Positions 1 through 11,664 of a DNA stretch of 64,000 bases are shown piece by piece. The stretch is from assembly GCA_963966185.1 (NCBI GenBank), contig CAWZYM010000023.1, positions 27,995-91,994 of the forward strand, read 5' to 3'. This stretch comes from Rhabditoides inermis (lineage: Eukaryota; Nematoda; Chromadorea; Rhabditida; Rhabditidae). Both the position numbers and the translations under genes were made by a program. The notes under the pieces were generated by a model. That model was not told the origin of the DNA, searched no databases, and saw only the letters and a list, made by a program, of their open reading frames with translations. The number at the start of each line of letters is the position of its first letter. The first letter of the stretch is position 1.

Positions 1-1461
1 ATATTCGACGGCATCAGTGTCATCTACGTGCTCTCGCTGTGCCTCACCGTGAGTCCATTCATCTCTGTTTCCTCTCCACCCGTCCTTGCAGGTAGTGATC
101 ATTCTGGTGATCTTCGCGCAGCGGCAGATCTCCCGCATGCGCAACAACAATGCCAGAAGAGAGCCGGTGGGTCACGTGTTTATGCTGTGTTATATAAGGC
201 AGTGTAGTGTGATGGATGGAGAAGTGGTGTGAATGATGTGTGCAGGCGGATGTGTCGTCTAAGATGTCTCGTCGTGTGCACGCTGCGGCGGAGAAGGAGC
301 TGGAGAGTGTGGCGAACCTGCGCGCCGCCTACGACCCCAACCTCACCGACACAACCACACTCAACAAGCGTGAGTCCCCCGTTTCTTCTCCCTCCCCTCC
401 AGACATCTTTCATTTCATTTGTTTGAGTTCTAGCTCTCGAAATCCAAAATGTCTTATTGGTTCTAAAGTATGTTTACCGATAGCTTATCAGTTGGACAGC
501 GTCGCGGGTGTTTCTCCTCGTTTAAATTAAAGTTACCTGTCGTATAGTTTTATTCTGGGAGATAGTTGGAGCCTCTGTGCATTTGACTACAGAAATGAAG
601 ATACTCATTTTCCGTGCGGGACCACACACCGGGCAGTCGGTGAAAATGATCTCGCAGACTGCAATTTTGAAAGCGCATGCTCATTTCTGGACGCAATTGG
701 AGGGGTACGAGATCATTGTCACTGTTTGCCCGGTGCGTGGTCCCGCACGGAAAATGAGTATCTTCATTTCTGTAGTCAAATGTACAATGCCCCCAACTAT
801 CTCCCTGAAGAAAACTATATGTCTCTTGGTCTCCTCGGACATTATGGAATAGTATTTTTCTGGAGTGTTGAGTTCTTCTGATCTCCCACCCGCTCTCAGT
901 TTCTGCTACCATTTGGATGTGTCATCTCCCACTCGTGTGTTGATCCCAGAGCGGCTCCGAGTATGAGTGCATCTGTCTCCGCTATTCATGTATGCGTCGT
1001 TTCGAACGGTATCTCCACACTCTCGTCTCTGGTTTGCATGATGAATGCTAGTTGCACATGGAAACCTCCTTTTTCACACGGATTGCGAGTGAATGCGCAA
1101 TGCCCAGGGAAACTGAACCAGTGCTCAGTGCTCTGTGAGCAGTTAGAAAAGTAGGAGGTGAGGCCAACGCAACCACCTCTCTTCTATTCAAACCCCACAC
1201 GACGACATGAACTTTCTCATTAGTGAGTGTGGGTGAATGGGTGCGGATGTGCGGAATGAGAGGAGATTCCTCCAGATTGCATTCACGCAATCTTCTCTCA
1301 CTCACTCGGCGGCTGCTGGTTGGCTGCTTGAGATGGCTGATTCATTCCGGACCAGTATTAGCTGGGAACTGCGAGGCAAAGACGCTGAGAGTGAGAGGTT
1401 TAGGCGAATTACTGATGAGTGGGGTGCGTAGTGGACACTGCCTACTCGCCTCTCTCTCCTC

Positions 1462-1522
<61 letters not shown>

Positions 1523-4500
1523 CATTCTCTCCCTTCTTTGTGAGGTGTGGTGGCCACCCAGTGTCTGCTTCCATTTTGTTCTTTCCTCTGCCGTCTCTCG
1601 AAACACGTTAACAAGTGAAAGTAGCTAGAAGACTGCTGCTCAATCCTTTGCTCCTTTTTCTCCCCCTCTGTCACCACTTCTGGCGCCGTTGTCGCCACTT
1701 CTTGTCTCTTCATATTCCGTGCACGTCCATTCTTTCTGCACCTCCTTTCGGCTTCTTTTCAATTCTTGTCACTCGCGTTTTTCACGTGTAATTTTGCGTG
1801 TTCTCGTCTCGTCTCTCCCTCGTTCGTTTTGCCCTCCTTTGTATCCCTTCTAGAGGGGACACGCCATCATTGCCTTCTGATTTCCTCTCCCCTTCGTCTT
1901 TCGTCTCTCTGCTCTCTGCAAGTATGCCTCGAGTATGCATGTACCGCTCCTTTTCATGAGCTTTGCATTTGTAGTGGTTGCCAGAGAGAAGTTATACGAC
2001 GAGATCTATATTTTGTTTTAATGGAACGTGTGATTGGGACCGTTTGCTGTATTCCATCATCATTTATCCGTGATGGGCGAATCGATTGATCGACCGGTTG
2101 CGGCGGGCTTGCTTTGAATGCCCCCTCTCTTATCACCTGTACCTGATCACTTTTCTATCATGTACATCTGATAATCAACTGACCGCACGATTATGTCGCC
2201 TTGTTGAATGCGGTTATGCAGTGTTTGTCCTTTTTCAGACTCGAATGATGCGTACGTCCATCGTATGATTGCCTTGGACCTCATCACACAGAACATTGGT
2301 GGGTGTTGTTTGTTTGTTTGTCCCTCGCAGTAGTTGTCCCCGTCGCACTCGCAATGTGATTGTGTGAGCATGTGTGGTCTTTTGGCAGCCGTCCGGTGCT
2401 GGTGTCAATCTGTTTTTGTTGTTGATTGTCGTTTTGTTTTGTGGCGTCGTTCCGTTCGTCTCAGCTCTGGGCGGTGTGAGATATTGGTTCTCTCTTTTTG
2501 TGTGTGGGTGTGTGCTTTCTGCATTGTCATTGGCGGCGGGCGGGCTGCGCGCGTTGTTGTAGGTAGAGTGAAATGGAGAGGGTGTGGGATAGAGGGAGAG
2601 AGTGAGTGAGGTATAGGGGAAGGAGAGAAGGATGGTGTTATGTCACAGGCTGACCGATTGACGGAGGGCGGAAGAGGGTGAAAGGAAGGCGGTCATTGTC
2701 TATTCACCCCTGTCACTCCGATTCCTACCTGATTGTTCCCTCTGTCGGCCACTCACAACCGACTCTGCCACGGTTGGTTGGACTGATCCAGTCGGACCCT
2801 CTCTCTCTCACTCCGCAATAACAACTACCTGCGAATTCGCATGTTATAGTGTTGTGTTGTTGTGTTAGCGTGGTTGTTCAGGTGGATGTGTACCAGTAGT
2901 GTATCTGGTATTCAGCGTATAGTCTAGGGTTCCTGTTTGGCCAGAGGCTAGTTGGCCCTGCACTGCTTATTTCCTCACTCCATGTCCCACACACTTTACG
3001 GTTTTCCAACTGCTCTGTGAATGTTGGTCTGTTCTCGCACTCTCTCATTTTGCAATCGTGGGACATTTGGTGCTGACAAAGTGAATAAGCAATTTAGCAA
3101 TGAGATAGTAGTAGTGTGTACCGTTCACCTGTCCTCTCTCACCACCTGCTGCGATTCTCATGTGGAAATGGTTTCGATGATATGGACGCGCTGTTGGTAT
3201 TGGTTCGGCAATGCGGAGACTGCGTAATAAGTGTGAGATAGTGGTGCAGTGATTCCCGTCTTTCTTTTTCTATTCGACGCGTCGTGCCTGCAATCTCTTT
3301 CACTCTGCCCTCTCGCTCCATTCCCTCCCTCCGTCTTATTCCGCGCACAAACTATTCATTTGCAATTTCGTATTCGATATTTCATGAGGTGCAATGGAAC
3401 CAAGAAGGAGGAAGGAATGAGAGGCAGATGAGGGGCGCACTTTGCTTTTTCTCGAGCGCTCCTTTCCTTTCCTTTATCCCCATCTAAATGAATGTGAAAT
3501 GCTCTCATTATGTGCGGTGTGAATGAGATGAAAGGAAAGGAGTGGAGTGTGACTGAGAGTTGTGCGCGACTAGAGGAGGTCTCTGAAATGGTCGCCTAGC
3601 GTGAGGGAAGGAGATGAGAGGGGAGAGGGAGAGGGGATGGCGCGCGTGTGTGACGCTGATTCTCCGCCGATTCTCGCAGCAATGTCATAATCGGCAGCGG
3701 GTTGTCGCGGGAGGAGGAAGGGAGAGAGGGAGAGGAGGAGGAGGGAGGGGAGAAGTCTATTGAGAAATGCGCGAGAGCTGACTACATCTCATTTCCACAC
3801 GCTACTCGCCATTCCGACACATGCCACTGACACTACGCTGCTAGTGTTTGTGTGTATGTGTTTCCAGTTGTTCCAGTGTGTCTGTTTTATGTGCTCGTAT
3901 TCTTTTTTCTAGCTCGGATTGACTATCCGCCAGTGTACCAGTACTACACTGTATTTCGGCGTTGATTATGTGTTCGTTGGCCACATGCATGTTTTGAATG
4001 TAGCATGTTGTCTGTTGTATGTGTGTTGACTGTGTCCGTTCAGACCTGCAGCTGGAGCGCATCTCGATCGACTATGCGAGATCGCCTGGCGAGTCCACCT
4101 ATGCCTACCTCACCCGACTCCGCCACTCGGTCAGTCCCACTTCCCAGTTGACGACTCGTCTGTTTGTCGTTGTTTACTACTACGTTGATGTTTACTAACA
4201 CGTTTTGCCTCTCCATTATCGTCTATTTACGTCGCGTCTGTCTTTGCAGTCATCGCTTCGCTGCTTTTCTATGCCTTGTGATTATTATTTCCGTTGTTTC
4301 GGCTATGAGAGATCCATTTTAGCGATATGATTGGGCGGTTTTTTGTACAGTAATCAGTAATGAAATTGATATCGTTTGATAATGTCTCCTCGCCCTCTTC
4401 CCGTATATAGAGTATATGTGTGAGGGTGATGTGAGTAAGATGGAAGATGTCCTTGGTGTCGTCTCGTCTCGTCACAGAACACCTGTCGGTCTTTGTGGCC

Positions 4501-5279
4501 TTGCATATGCAGCCGTTTCCTTCTCCCCCTCCTCTCTCCCCTCTCCTCATTCCCCTTTCGCCCCTCGGACGTTGGCATACTTTTAGTGTGTCGATTGCTG
4601 TGTGGACTGCTCCGTATCCGTTCGCTCTTTGCGTGCGCGATCCCCCCTCCCCCATCGCATTTAATCCCCGGCAGCATTTGAACACTGCCAATTGGTCTAT
4701 GATGAGGCTATTGTCCTATTCCCTTCTTGTTCTCGTTCAGCGAAAGAGTACTGTTCTTGTGGGTAATTTGTTCATTGTCTCGCAGTGGCTTGTCGTTGCT
4801 TCTTCTTCTTTCCGAAATGACTCGTTGTACGTCTTGCACCATTGCGTCGTGCAGTATAGCGGGGAATGCGGGCAAAGGTGGAATGGGTGTGTTTGTGCTT
4901 TTCACTTGTACTCTTTCCACTTTCCTTTATCCACCCTTCTTCGTCTGTTTATAGTAGCAGGTGTTTTTCTGGTGAGATGTAATTGATAGTCTTCTCGTCG
5001 ATGGTCAAGCTCTGTATCTCCCTCTCCCTCCTCCCCCCCCCAGTAGATGCCGTTTCAACCATGTCTGTCCTCACTTTAATAATAGTGATAGTGCTTTGTT
5101 GTTATGTACTTTTAAAGTTAGTAATCGTAGGCGCAGGGAGAGGATAATTAGTATGTTCTACGTGTTTTCCTTTCTTCTTTTCACGTACAACTTCTTTCAG
5201 ATAATGCCCAACCTCGATCCTAAGCTCATCAATCGCATCTCCTACCTCCACGAACTGGCCAGGTTCAGACCACAAGTGA

Positions 5280-5314
<35 letters not shown>

Positions 5315-6090
5315 CGCTCGCTTTCTCGCTTTCACGCCCATATCCTTCTTCAGAAATTTGACGTTGCCGAGAGAATGGAGCTTCAATCGCAATGTGAGCA
5401 GTTTACGAATTGGTGAGTTTAATTAATCTTGTGGAAGATTGAGAGAGAAAGAGAGAAAGAGAGAGAAAGAGAAATGCGTGTTTCAGTTTCTTGGCGGAGC
5501 AGGGTCGTCTGGTGGAGGCGCAGCAGCCTCAATCCAAGGCCAGAAACATATCTGACACCATCAGAAACGTTTTCCAACACGGCAGCAGACGCCGGCCGGG
5601 GGGCAAGTTCGGAGGCAGCGATGGTGAGGCAGGAAGATGAGAGAGAGAGAGAGAGCAGACATGGAGAGAGAGAGAGAAAGCAGACAGGGAGAGTGGTGTT
5701 TGAGAGCCGGTTGCATACCTGGATCTGGCTACGAGAGCTAGAGGAGCCGGAGAAGGAGGAAGAGTGACACCAGGCACGCGCGAAGCACCATGACCAATAT
5801 TCACTCTGGGCTCACATTCAATCATAAACAATGTGTAATCTATTGGCGTACCAGCGTACCATGGCCAGATAGCTTGCGCGTCACTCTCCAGCTGAATCAT
5901 AAGCCTGCGCCGCATTGATCGGCTACCTTCTATGTTGCATTGTGTATGAGTTGCTTCAGGGGGTCGTCTGATAGCCGGTCTGGTGAGCGAGGAGCGGGCC
6001 GCCCTCCTCTCATCCACTGCCTCTCCCTCACACACTCCTGCCAGGAGAGGAGGACACGCCAGGAGACTGTCGGATCCACACCAACTGTGA
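1..6090 (+). CDS. C1orf43: C1orf43/NICE-3 family membrane protein (5' partial, 8 exons visible)
   Basis: Eight exons join in frame: 1-48, 92-166, 246-369, 4044-4129, 5201-5275, 5354-5412, 5487-5623 and 5960-6090 (stop TGA 6088-6090), giving 244 residues. The window starts inside a hydrophobic segment (SVIYVLSLCLTVVIILVIF) that crosses the first intron and is followed by a basic stretch, so this is a single-pass N-terminal anchor. Downstream, the YDPNL motif, the LQLE...YAYL pattern and a C-terminal helix match in order the layout of human C1orf43 (NICE-3 family, 253 residues), so only a short N-terminus is missing. The human protein is linked to the Golgi and mitochondria and to phagocytosis; its biochemical role is not established. 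The similarity is recognisable but moderate, weakest in the last three exons. The 3.7-kb intron 3 holds a foldback element and a (CT)n tract. Confidence 0.62.
553..809. repeat. Foldback (long inverted repeat) element in intron 3 of the C1orf43 homolog
   Basis: The two halves of this 257-bp segment are near-complementary. The left half starts TTCTGGGAGATAGTTGG and runs through CTACAGAAATGAAGATACTC; the right half carries the reverse complement of both blocks. The central part diverges but still pairs. This is the layout of a non-autonomous foldback/MITE-type transposon. I found no convincing target-site duplication. Confidence 0.75.
1467..1523. repeat. (CT)n microsatellite
   Basis: Uninterrupted CT dinucleotides for about 57 bp inside intron 3 of the first gene. 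It is the first of many CT/GA tracts in the window (for example 5281-5312, 9742-9770, 9975-10045, 16831-16865, 17480-17520, 19240-19282, 19429-19467, 22015-22040, 23085-23115). They lie in introns and intergenic DNA and create spurious Ser/Leu and Arg/Glu reading frames. Confidence 0.9.
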
Positions 6091-6521
6091 GGGGAGGAGA
6101 AGGAGCTGCAGCAGTGCTATCAATGGCTTGCTGCCTTGTCTCTCTCGCGTTATTAGCATGTTAGGTTGAGTTGTTGTTGGTGTGTGGATGGGAGGATAGC
6201 GAGTGATGGAGGGGGTAATGAGTTGGTCCACTGACCAGTGCTGCCTCCGCATTCGACACCGTCCAGTCGCGTCTCTCTCACGCTTCAGCTCCTTCCTAGC
6301 AATAGTTGTTATTTATGTGTTATAGGTCGTGTATGGATGAAATGAGGGGAAGCCTACTGTGCATGTGAGTGCACGCGGCCATATTCGGCGCCTGTGTTAT
6401 GGATTCGTATTGTTCTAGGTGTATATGGGATGGCCGCTTTTGCCATTTGATAGTGTCAGGCCGCCGTCTTTTATTGTCGACTCTGCCCCTCTGTGTCCGA
6501 GTGATTCGCCATCGTCTTTTC

Positions 6522-7972
6522 ATGTTTCGAGCGTTGTGTATTTTGTATCTATGCGGGTGTCTGGCAGGTAAAGTCAAATCCTTTGATAAATGCATTCAAT
6601 CATTTTAAATGTAAGATTTGATCGTGTTGATATGGGTTGCCATGCACCCGGCCGCGAGGCTTATCTCAATTGATCATTGACTTGTATTTATTGATTTATC
6701 GATTGATTTGCAGCTCTTGCTCTTTGGGATGGCAGGTTTGGCGGCGGCGAGTGTGCCCGCCGTCGCTGCTCCCACTGACGTCATCCGACCAGGCAGTGGA
6801 CGAAGTCCAGCCGGAGCAGGTACGGTACAGGGCGGGCTACGGTATGATGACGTGGGTGCTTGAGACCTGGGTCGGATGGTGCAGACGACGTGGGCGGACC
6901 TGAAGGAGCTGCTGGGCTTCACGAACGAGTGCTTCAACGGCGGCACGCGAGTGGCGGGCGGGGGCTGCCGCTGCCCCGCCCTGTTCACTGGCTCACAGTG
7001 CCAGACCATACAGTGCCTCAACAACGGAACCAGGGTCGCCATCGCCAAGCTCAAGCCAACACAGTACCACTGCAAGTGAGTAGATGGAGATAGACACGAG
7101 TGTGGTATAGAAAAATAGAGAGAGATGGGAGGGAGAGAGAGAGAGAGAGAGAGATGGGAGGGAGAGAGAGATGGGAGGGAGAGAGAGAGCTGTGTGTTGA
7201 GGTGTCCGTTCCCGGAGTTTGTGACCGGGGCGCACTGCGAGACTCTCTCGTGTGCGAACGGCGGTCGTCTGACTGCGAACGCGACGTGCGAGTGTCCCGA
7301 CTGGTACTACGAAGGCCGCTTCTGCGAGCACTTCGCCGCCTCCTGGCTCGTCGTCCTCATTCCCATCATATGCATACTCATATTCCTCCTCTGCTGCCTC
7401 ATATGCAGAATGGACCTGTGTCCGAGAAGGCGGTGAGTGGGAGGGAAGAGGAAGGGGAAGGGAGGGGCAGCATGAGTATGGCGTCTTTCCAGTCCGCCTC
7501 CTCCTCGCGCGCAGCCCAACTCGCGCAGTCGACGTCGCCCGGTGGCGTCTGCGGAGGGTCGTCAGAGGGAGAGGGGGGAGAGGGCGGAGCGAGTGCCGCT
7601 GTCTGCCGAGAGGGACCTGCTGGGAGAGGAGAGGGTGTGTGTCCGCGGGCCCGCCTATCCCACGGGGGTCGTCGCTCCATATGTCATTCGACTCGATACC
7701 ATCCCTACTTTCAACCCTGATATGATTGGTGAGTGTGGCTGTCTTTTAAAACCGTTTATTGTTTTAATTTAGGCGGTGTTCCTGTGAGCGACGACGACAA
7801 GGATTTTGAGCCTCCTCCCTCGTATGAGCAGGCGCTGTCCGCTGCGGTCGCCCCGCCCACCTCGGCCCCGCCCTCTCGACCGCCCGACTACTCTCCTGGA
7901 ATGGGACCACCCACGACGTCTCGGATGGTGCCTCCGCCGCCGCGGCTACCGCCTCCCCCGCCGCCTCCGTGA
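6522..7972 (+). CDS. Secreted-type single-pass membrane protein with EGF-like modules and a proline-rich PPxY tail (6 exons)
   Basis: Exons 6522-6567, 6736-6824, 6885-7075, 7202-7432, 7493-7728 and 7773-7972 join in phase to 330 residues. The start codon is followed by a hydrophobic signal peptide (MFRALCILYLCGCLAGL) split by intron 1. Two cysteine-rich EGF-like modules follow (NECFNGGTRVAGGGCRC and ETLSCANGGRLTANATCEC patterns, each ending in a CxC...G..C arrangement), then one long hydrophobic segment (LVVLIPIICILIFLLCCLIC) with a basic stop-transfer, then an Arg/Pro-rich cytosolic tail. The last exon contains PPPSY, a PPxY motif of the type bound by WW domains, and ends in polyproline. That suggests a receptor or adhesion protein whose tail recruits WW-domain proteins such as NEDD4-type ligases. 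I do not recognise an ortholog. The acceptor before exon 4 (ttgag) is weak, and an alternative donor exists at 6820. Confidence 0.72.
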
Positions 7973-8516
7973 GAGGGCGGAAGGAGGGGAGGAGAGGGTA
8001 CTGTAGTTATGGGTGAGATGCGACACACTGTCATGGTTTTGTCAGATTCTATTGAACCAACGATATTTGGCACTTACTTACTTTCGAACACACTTCTTTC
8101 TTGTATGCGCCAGTTTTTGTATTGTTTTGTATGCTGTTCCGTATTGATTGTTGTATGTAGTGCCGTTCCAAATGGTATGCGTTGCCTCTCTCGATTCCGC
8201 GACTCTCGTTTTACCTTGTTGCCAACTTTGAGTTGAATGATCTAATAATTCATAAACATGTTTCCACCACCGCCGATTGTATCCAGTTGACATATCTCAG
8301 CGATTCTCCCCCTACTTTCTCTTGTGCATATGCATAGATGCTCGATTGTTTTGCGCATAAAGACGTTTTACGATGGAGTTGTGTAGTGATGTCATGTGTG
8401 AAGTGATTTACCAGTTTGGATTCTGTTCGTACCTCTGTTCTTTCTGGTTGCACAATGCATGCGTGCAAGTAGTGAAAGTGATGAAATGAGCTGGGAGTTT
8501 TATGGAAAGCTTGTAG

Positions 8517-9737
8517 ATGCTGAAGGTGTCAGCGGTCGGTCGATTCTCGGCGAGTAAGGGGAGTGGCGAGGGGGACGACGCGACCAGCAGGTGGATCTTG
8601 GTTGTTTGTTTGTGTTGTTTACTGTTGTGTCTAGGGTGTGGTGTGTGCGATGGAATCACACGGGCAGTCTTCTCGCGAGCTGCGGAGACGACAGGGCAGT
8701 CAGGGTGTGGAAGTACAAACAGGGTGGGTATTCAAAGCAAAGCAATGTTTATTATGGCAAACATGATCATGGCACGTATGAAACGAAATCACTGATTGCC
8801 GAAATCACTTTGCCTTCAGACGCTCCGCAGTTGTCGTGCTTGACAGTGCTGGACGACAGCCACACGAAGGCCGTCCGCTGCGTGTCCTTCTCCCACTGTG
8901 GACGCTACCTCGCATCCGCCTCATTCGACTCATCCGTCATCATATACCAGCAAGAGGAGTGAGTTGACATCGCCCTCGTTAGCTGGTCTCGTTATTATTC
9001 GTGTTCACAAGTGTAAATGTATGATATCAAATCAAATCAAATACGTACAAAAACGAAATCATTGTATGATGGTGTTGTCAGAAACTACCTGTTCTTCAGT
9101 GGCGAGTTTGCGGAGGTGAACAAGCTGGAGGGGCACGAGAGCGAGGTCAAGTGCTGCGCCTTCTCCCCCTCCGACCAGTTCCTCGCCACGTGCAGCAGGG
9201 ACAAGAGCGTATGGTTCTGGCAGAGTGCGTCTCGTTGTTGTTGTTGTTGTTGTTGTTGTAAATAGTGTTGTGTTGCAGTGGACGAGGACGACGACTTCCA
9301 GGTGTCGTCGATCCTCCAGCCGCACTCGGGCGACGTCAAGTTCTGCGTGTGGCACCCGCAGGAAGATGTGGGTTGTTTTTTGTTTGTTTGTTTTTGGTTG
9401 TTTACCTAATGTTTCCAGATCCTGGTGTCTTGTTCGTACGACGCGTCGATCCGATTCTTCCGCTACGATGGAGAGGACTGGGTGACGCTGTGCAAGGTAG
9501 AAGAGTCATCGGATTTTTATCGGATTCCAAAATTATGTTCATTGCGTGTGTCGAAATATGGTTATAGCAATCATTTATCCAGAATCGATATATCACCAGT
9601 TCCTTCCTATGACGGTTATATGACGATACGTTTATTTGAGTTGGACTCGGCGCACACGGGTACTGTGTGGAGTGCGGCATTTGACGGAGAGGGAGCCAAG
9701 CTAGCCACGGTGGGAGACGACAGAGTGGTGCAGGTGA

Positions 9738-9775
<38 letters not shown>

Positions 9776-9994
9776 GATGTTTTAGATCTGGCTTCGCACC
9801 GCCGCGGACTCGTCCGAGTGGAGAAAGGCCGCGTCGATTGAGGTGCGTTGATTGGGAGTTCTAGATTTATCGATTGATTTGAGTTGACGGGTAGTCGCTG
9901 GCCGCTGTACAGTGTGACGTGGAATGCCGTGACTGGAGTGCTGGCGGTGGGAGGGGGAGACAGCACGATACGGTCAGAGAGAGAGAGAGGGAGG

Positions 9995-10048
<54 letters not shown>

Positions 10049-10353
10049 AGAGAGGGGGAGAGAGAGAGAGAAGAGATGGAGGGAGGGAGAGAAAGGGATA
10101 TGTATGTGTAGGTTCATCCGCGTGGAGCAGCAGGGTGATGAGGTGCAGTTGAGCGAGATCGGAATCCAGGAGGCACATGATGATGAGGTGGGTTACGGTA
10201 TCCCCCCCCTCTCTCTCTCCCCCTCTCTCTCTCTCTCTCTCTCTCACCTCCCCTGTGTAGGTGAACTGTGTGTCGTGGCACCCGTCGGACCCCGAGCTGC
10301 TCGCTTCTTCTTCCGACGACGGCACGATTCGACTGTGGAAGGTCGAGGTCTAG
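8517..10353 (+). CDS. CIAO1: CIAO1, WD40 component of the cytosolic iron-sulfur protein targeting complex (11 exons)
   Basis: Eleven exons (8517-8590, 8635-8723, 8820-8958, 9100-9224, 9279-9367, 9419-9496, 9641-9733, 9786-9842, 9884-9972, 10112-10187, 10261-10353) join in frame to 333 residues; human CIAO1 has 339. WD repeats appear in order with family-specific wording: [88 protein letters not shown]1 forms the docking propeller of the CIA targeting complex (with MMS19 and CIAO2B), which delivers Fe-S clusters to cytosolic and nuclear apoproteins. The sequence cttgtag lies directly before the ATG, a possible trans-splice acceptor. Several introns are almost pure GA, CT or TTG microsatellite (9235-9260, 9742-9770, 9975-10075, 10206-10246). 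Identification is firm; a few acceptors (TGAG-type before exons 7 and 9) were chosen to preserve the propeller. Confidence 0.93.
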
Positions 10354-10479
10354 CCCTGTGGTAGCTCCCCCGAATAGAGACATGCTAGATGTTGCCCATG
10401 TTGTGTGTTCGAATTTTGACTGTTGTGATATGAAATGAAACGAGATAGAAGTTATGTTTGTTACGTTTATGACAAGCCG

Positions 10480-10485
10480 AATAAA
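10480..10485 (+). other. Polyadenylation signal of CIAO1
   Basis: Canonical AATAAA 127 bp after the CIAO1 stop codon and before the heat-shock gene promoter. Confidence 0.7.
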
Positions 10486-10710
10486 GTTGAAATCTGAAGC
10501 GATGGCCATCTCACGTTGTACATAGTGTTACTTTCTCCATTTTCGAGGATGGCTAGCATTGCCACCTTTTCTAACAGATAGCTTCTCGGTGGATGTAGAT
10601 GAAGTTTAAATATAACTAACTGTTATGTTTGTTTCGCTTATTCGAAGAAGTTCCATTTCACGCTTTCTTTCGTGTCGCGGCTGTATGAACACGCGTTGAT
10701 TCGAGCACAT

Positions 10711-10834
10711 TCTAGATGGGCGGAGCCTATTCCATGTGGGCGGGGCTTGACTAGCTCGCTCTTGTAAAACCGCTCTCGATTATTCGACGCTGTTCGAGAA
10801 GAATCTGGAGGAATTCGCTGGATTCGGATATAAA
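10711..10834 (+). promoter_or_regulatory. Heat-shock-type promoter: GC boxes, HSE-like inverted pair and TATA box
   Basis: Two GC-box-like motifs (GGGCGGAGC and GGGCGGGGC, about 10718-10746) are followed by TTCGAGAA at 10793-10800, an inverted nTTCnnGAAn pair that matches the heat-shock element core, and by TATAAA at 10829-10834. The TATA box lies 51 bp before the proposed ATG. A degenerate extra TTC-type unit sits near 10711. The element order and the downstream small heat-shock gene support heat-inducible transcription; inducibility itself is inferred. Confidence 0.62.
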
Positions 10835-10884
10835 CTGGGTGTGAGAGGAAGGTGTATCAGTGTAACAGTCTACCGTGTGCAGTC

Positions 10885-11491
10885 ATGTTCTACCGCTACC
10901 ATCCCTTCCACTCTATGAGGGACATTGATGTCCTCGAGAGGGCATTCCTCCCTCTTCCCTGCCGCCAATCCGTCCATCCACTCGCTATGCTATTTGGAGA
11001 AGCAGTGGATCAGAAGGAGCAGTCGTCATCCAAGTTCCAGAAGACATTCGATGTGTCCGACTATCGTCCGGATGAACTGAGCATCAGTCTGGAGGGACGC
11101 GAACTGAAGATAGAGGGACGCCACGAAGAGTCCAACGAGCATGGATCATGCACAAGGTACGTACTACTGGTTTGTGGTTCACGCTTATCACTGATTATTA
11201 TATGACATCTCACTTTCTCGTTTCAGGCACTTCTCCCGTCGTGTGGTTCTCCCTTCTTCCGTGGATTCTGGCACAGTCAAGTGTGCATTGGAGGGAGGTC
11301 GACTATCGATCGAAGCTGAGGAGAAGAAGAAGAAGGAGATTGAGAGGAGGCAGATTCCCATTGCCATTCAACACAAGGACAAGGAGAAGGAGCAGGAGAA
11401 GGAGCAGGAGCAGGAGCAGATGGAGCAGGAGAAGGAGCAGGAGGAGCAGTTCACTGAGTCTGTCTCTCCCGCCCGACCGCCTACTCCGTAA
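10885..11491 (+). CDS. Small heat-shock protein, alpha-crystallin/HSP20 family (2 exons)
   Basis: Exons 10885-11156 and 11227-11491 give 178 residues. The alpha-crystallin domain is clear: KFQKTFDVSDYRPDELSISL, then RELKIEGRHEE, then across the intron RHFSRRVVLPSSVDSGTVKC and GGRLSIEAEEK. This order is the same as in nematode HSP-16/HSP-12 type chaperones. The I-x-I anchor (IPI) follows as part of ERRQIPIAIQ. ATP-independent holdase chaperone activity in the cytosol is the family role. The unusual part is the tail: after the IxI motif comes about 45 residues dominated by Lys-Glu-Gln repeats and a short Ser/Pro-rich end. An upstream in-frame ATG (10852) would add 11 residues; the 10885 start fits the family N-terminus and the TATA position better. 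Confidence 0.9.
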
Positions 11492-11664
11492 GGATCTATA
11501 GAGTCGATTGAGAAGTGATTATTGCGAATTGTATATAATAACATTTAAGTTTTATATAATAACAATAAGTTTCGAAAAATCCGTGTCTCTGGAGATTATT
11601 GAAATGACAGCGAATGTCTCCGGGGGTCCAGGGGTAGTTGAACTTGTATCGTCTCGTGAAATGG

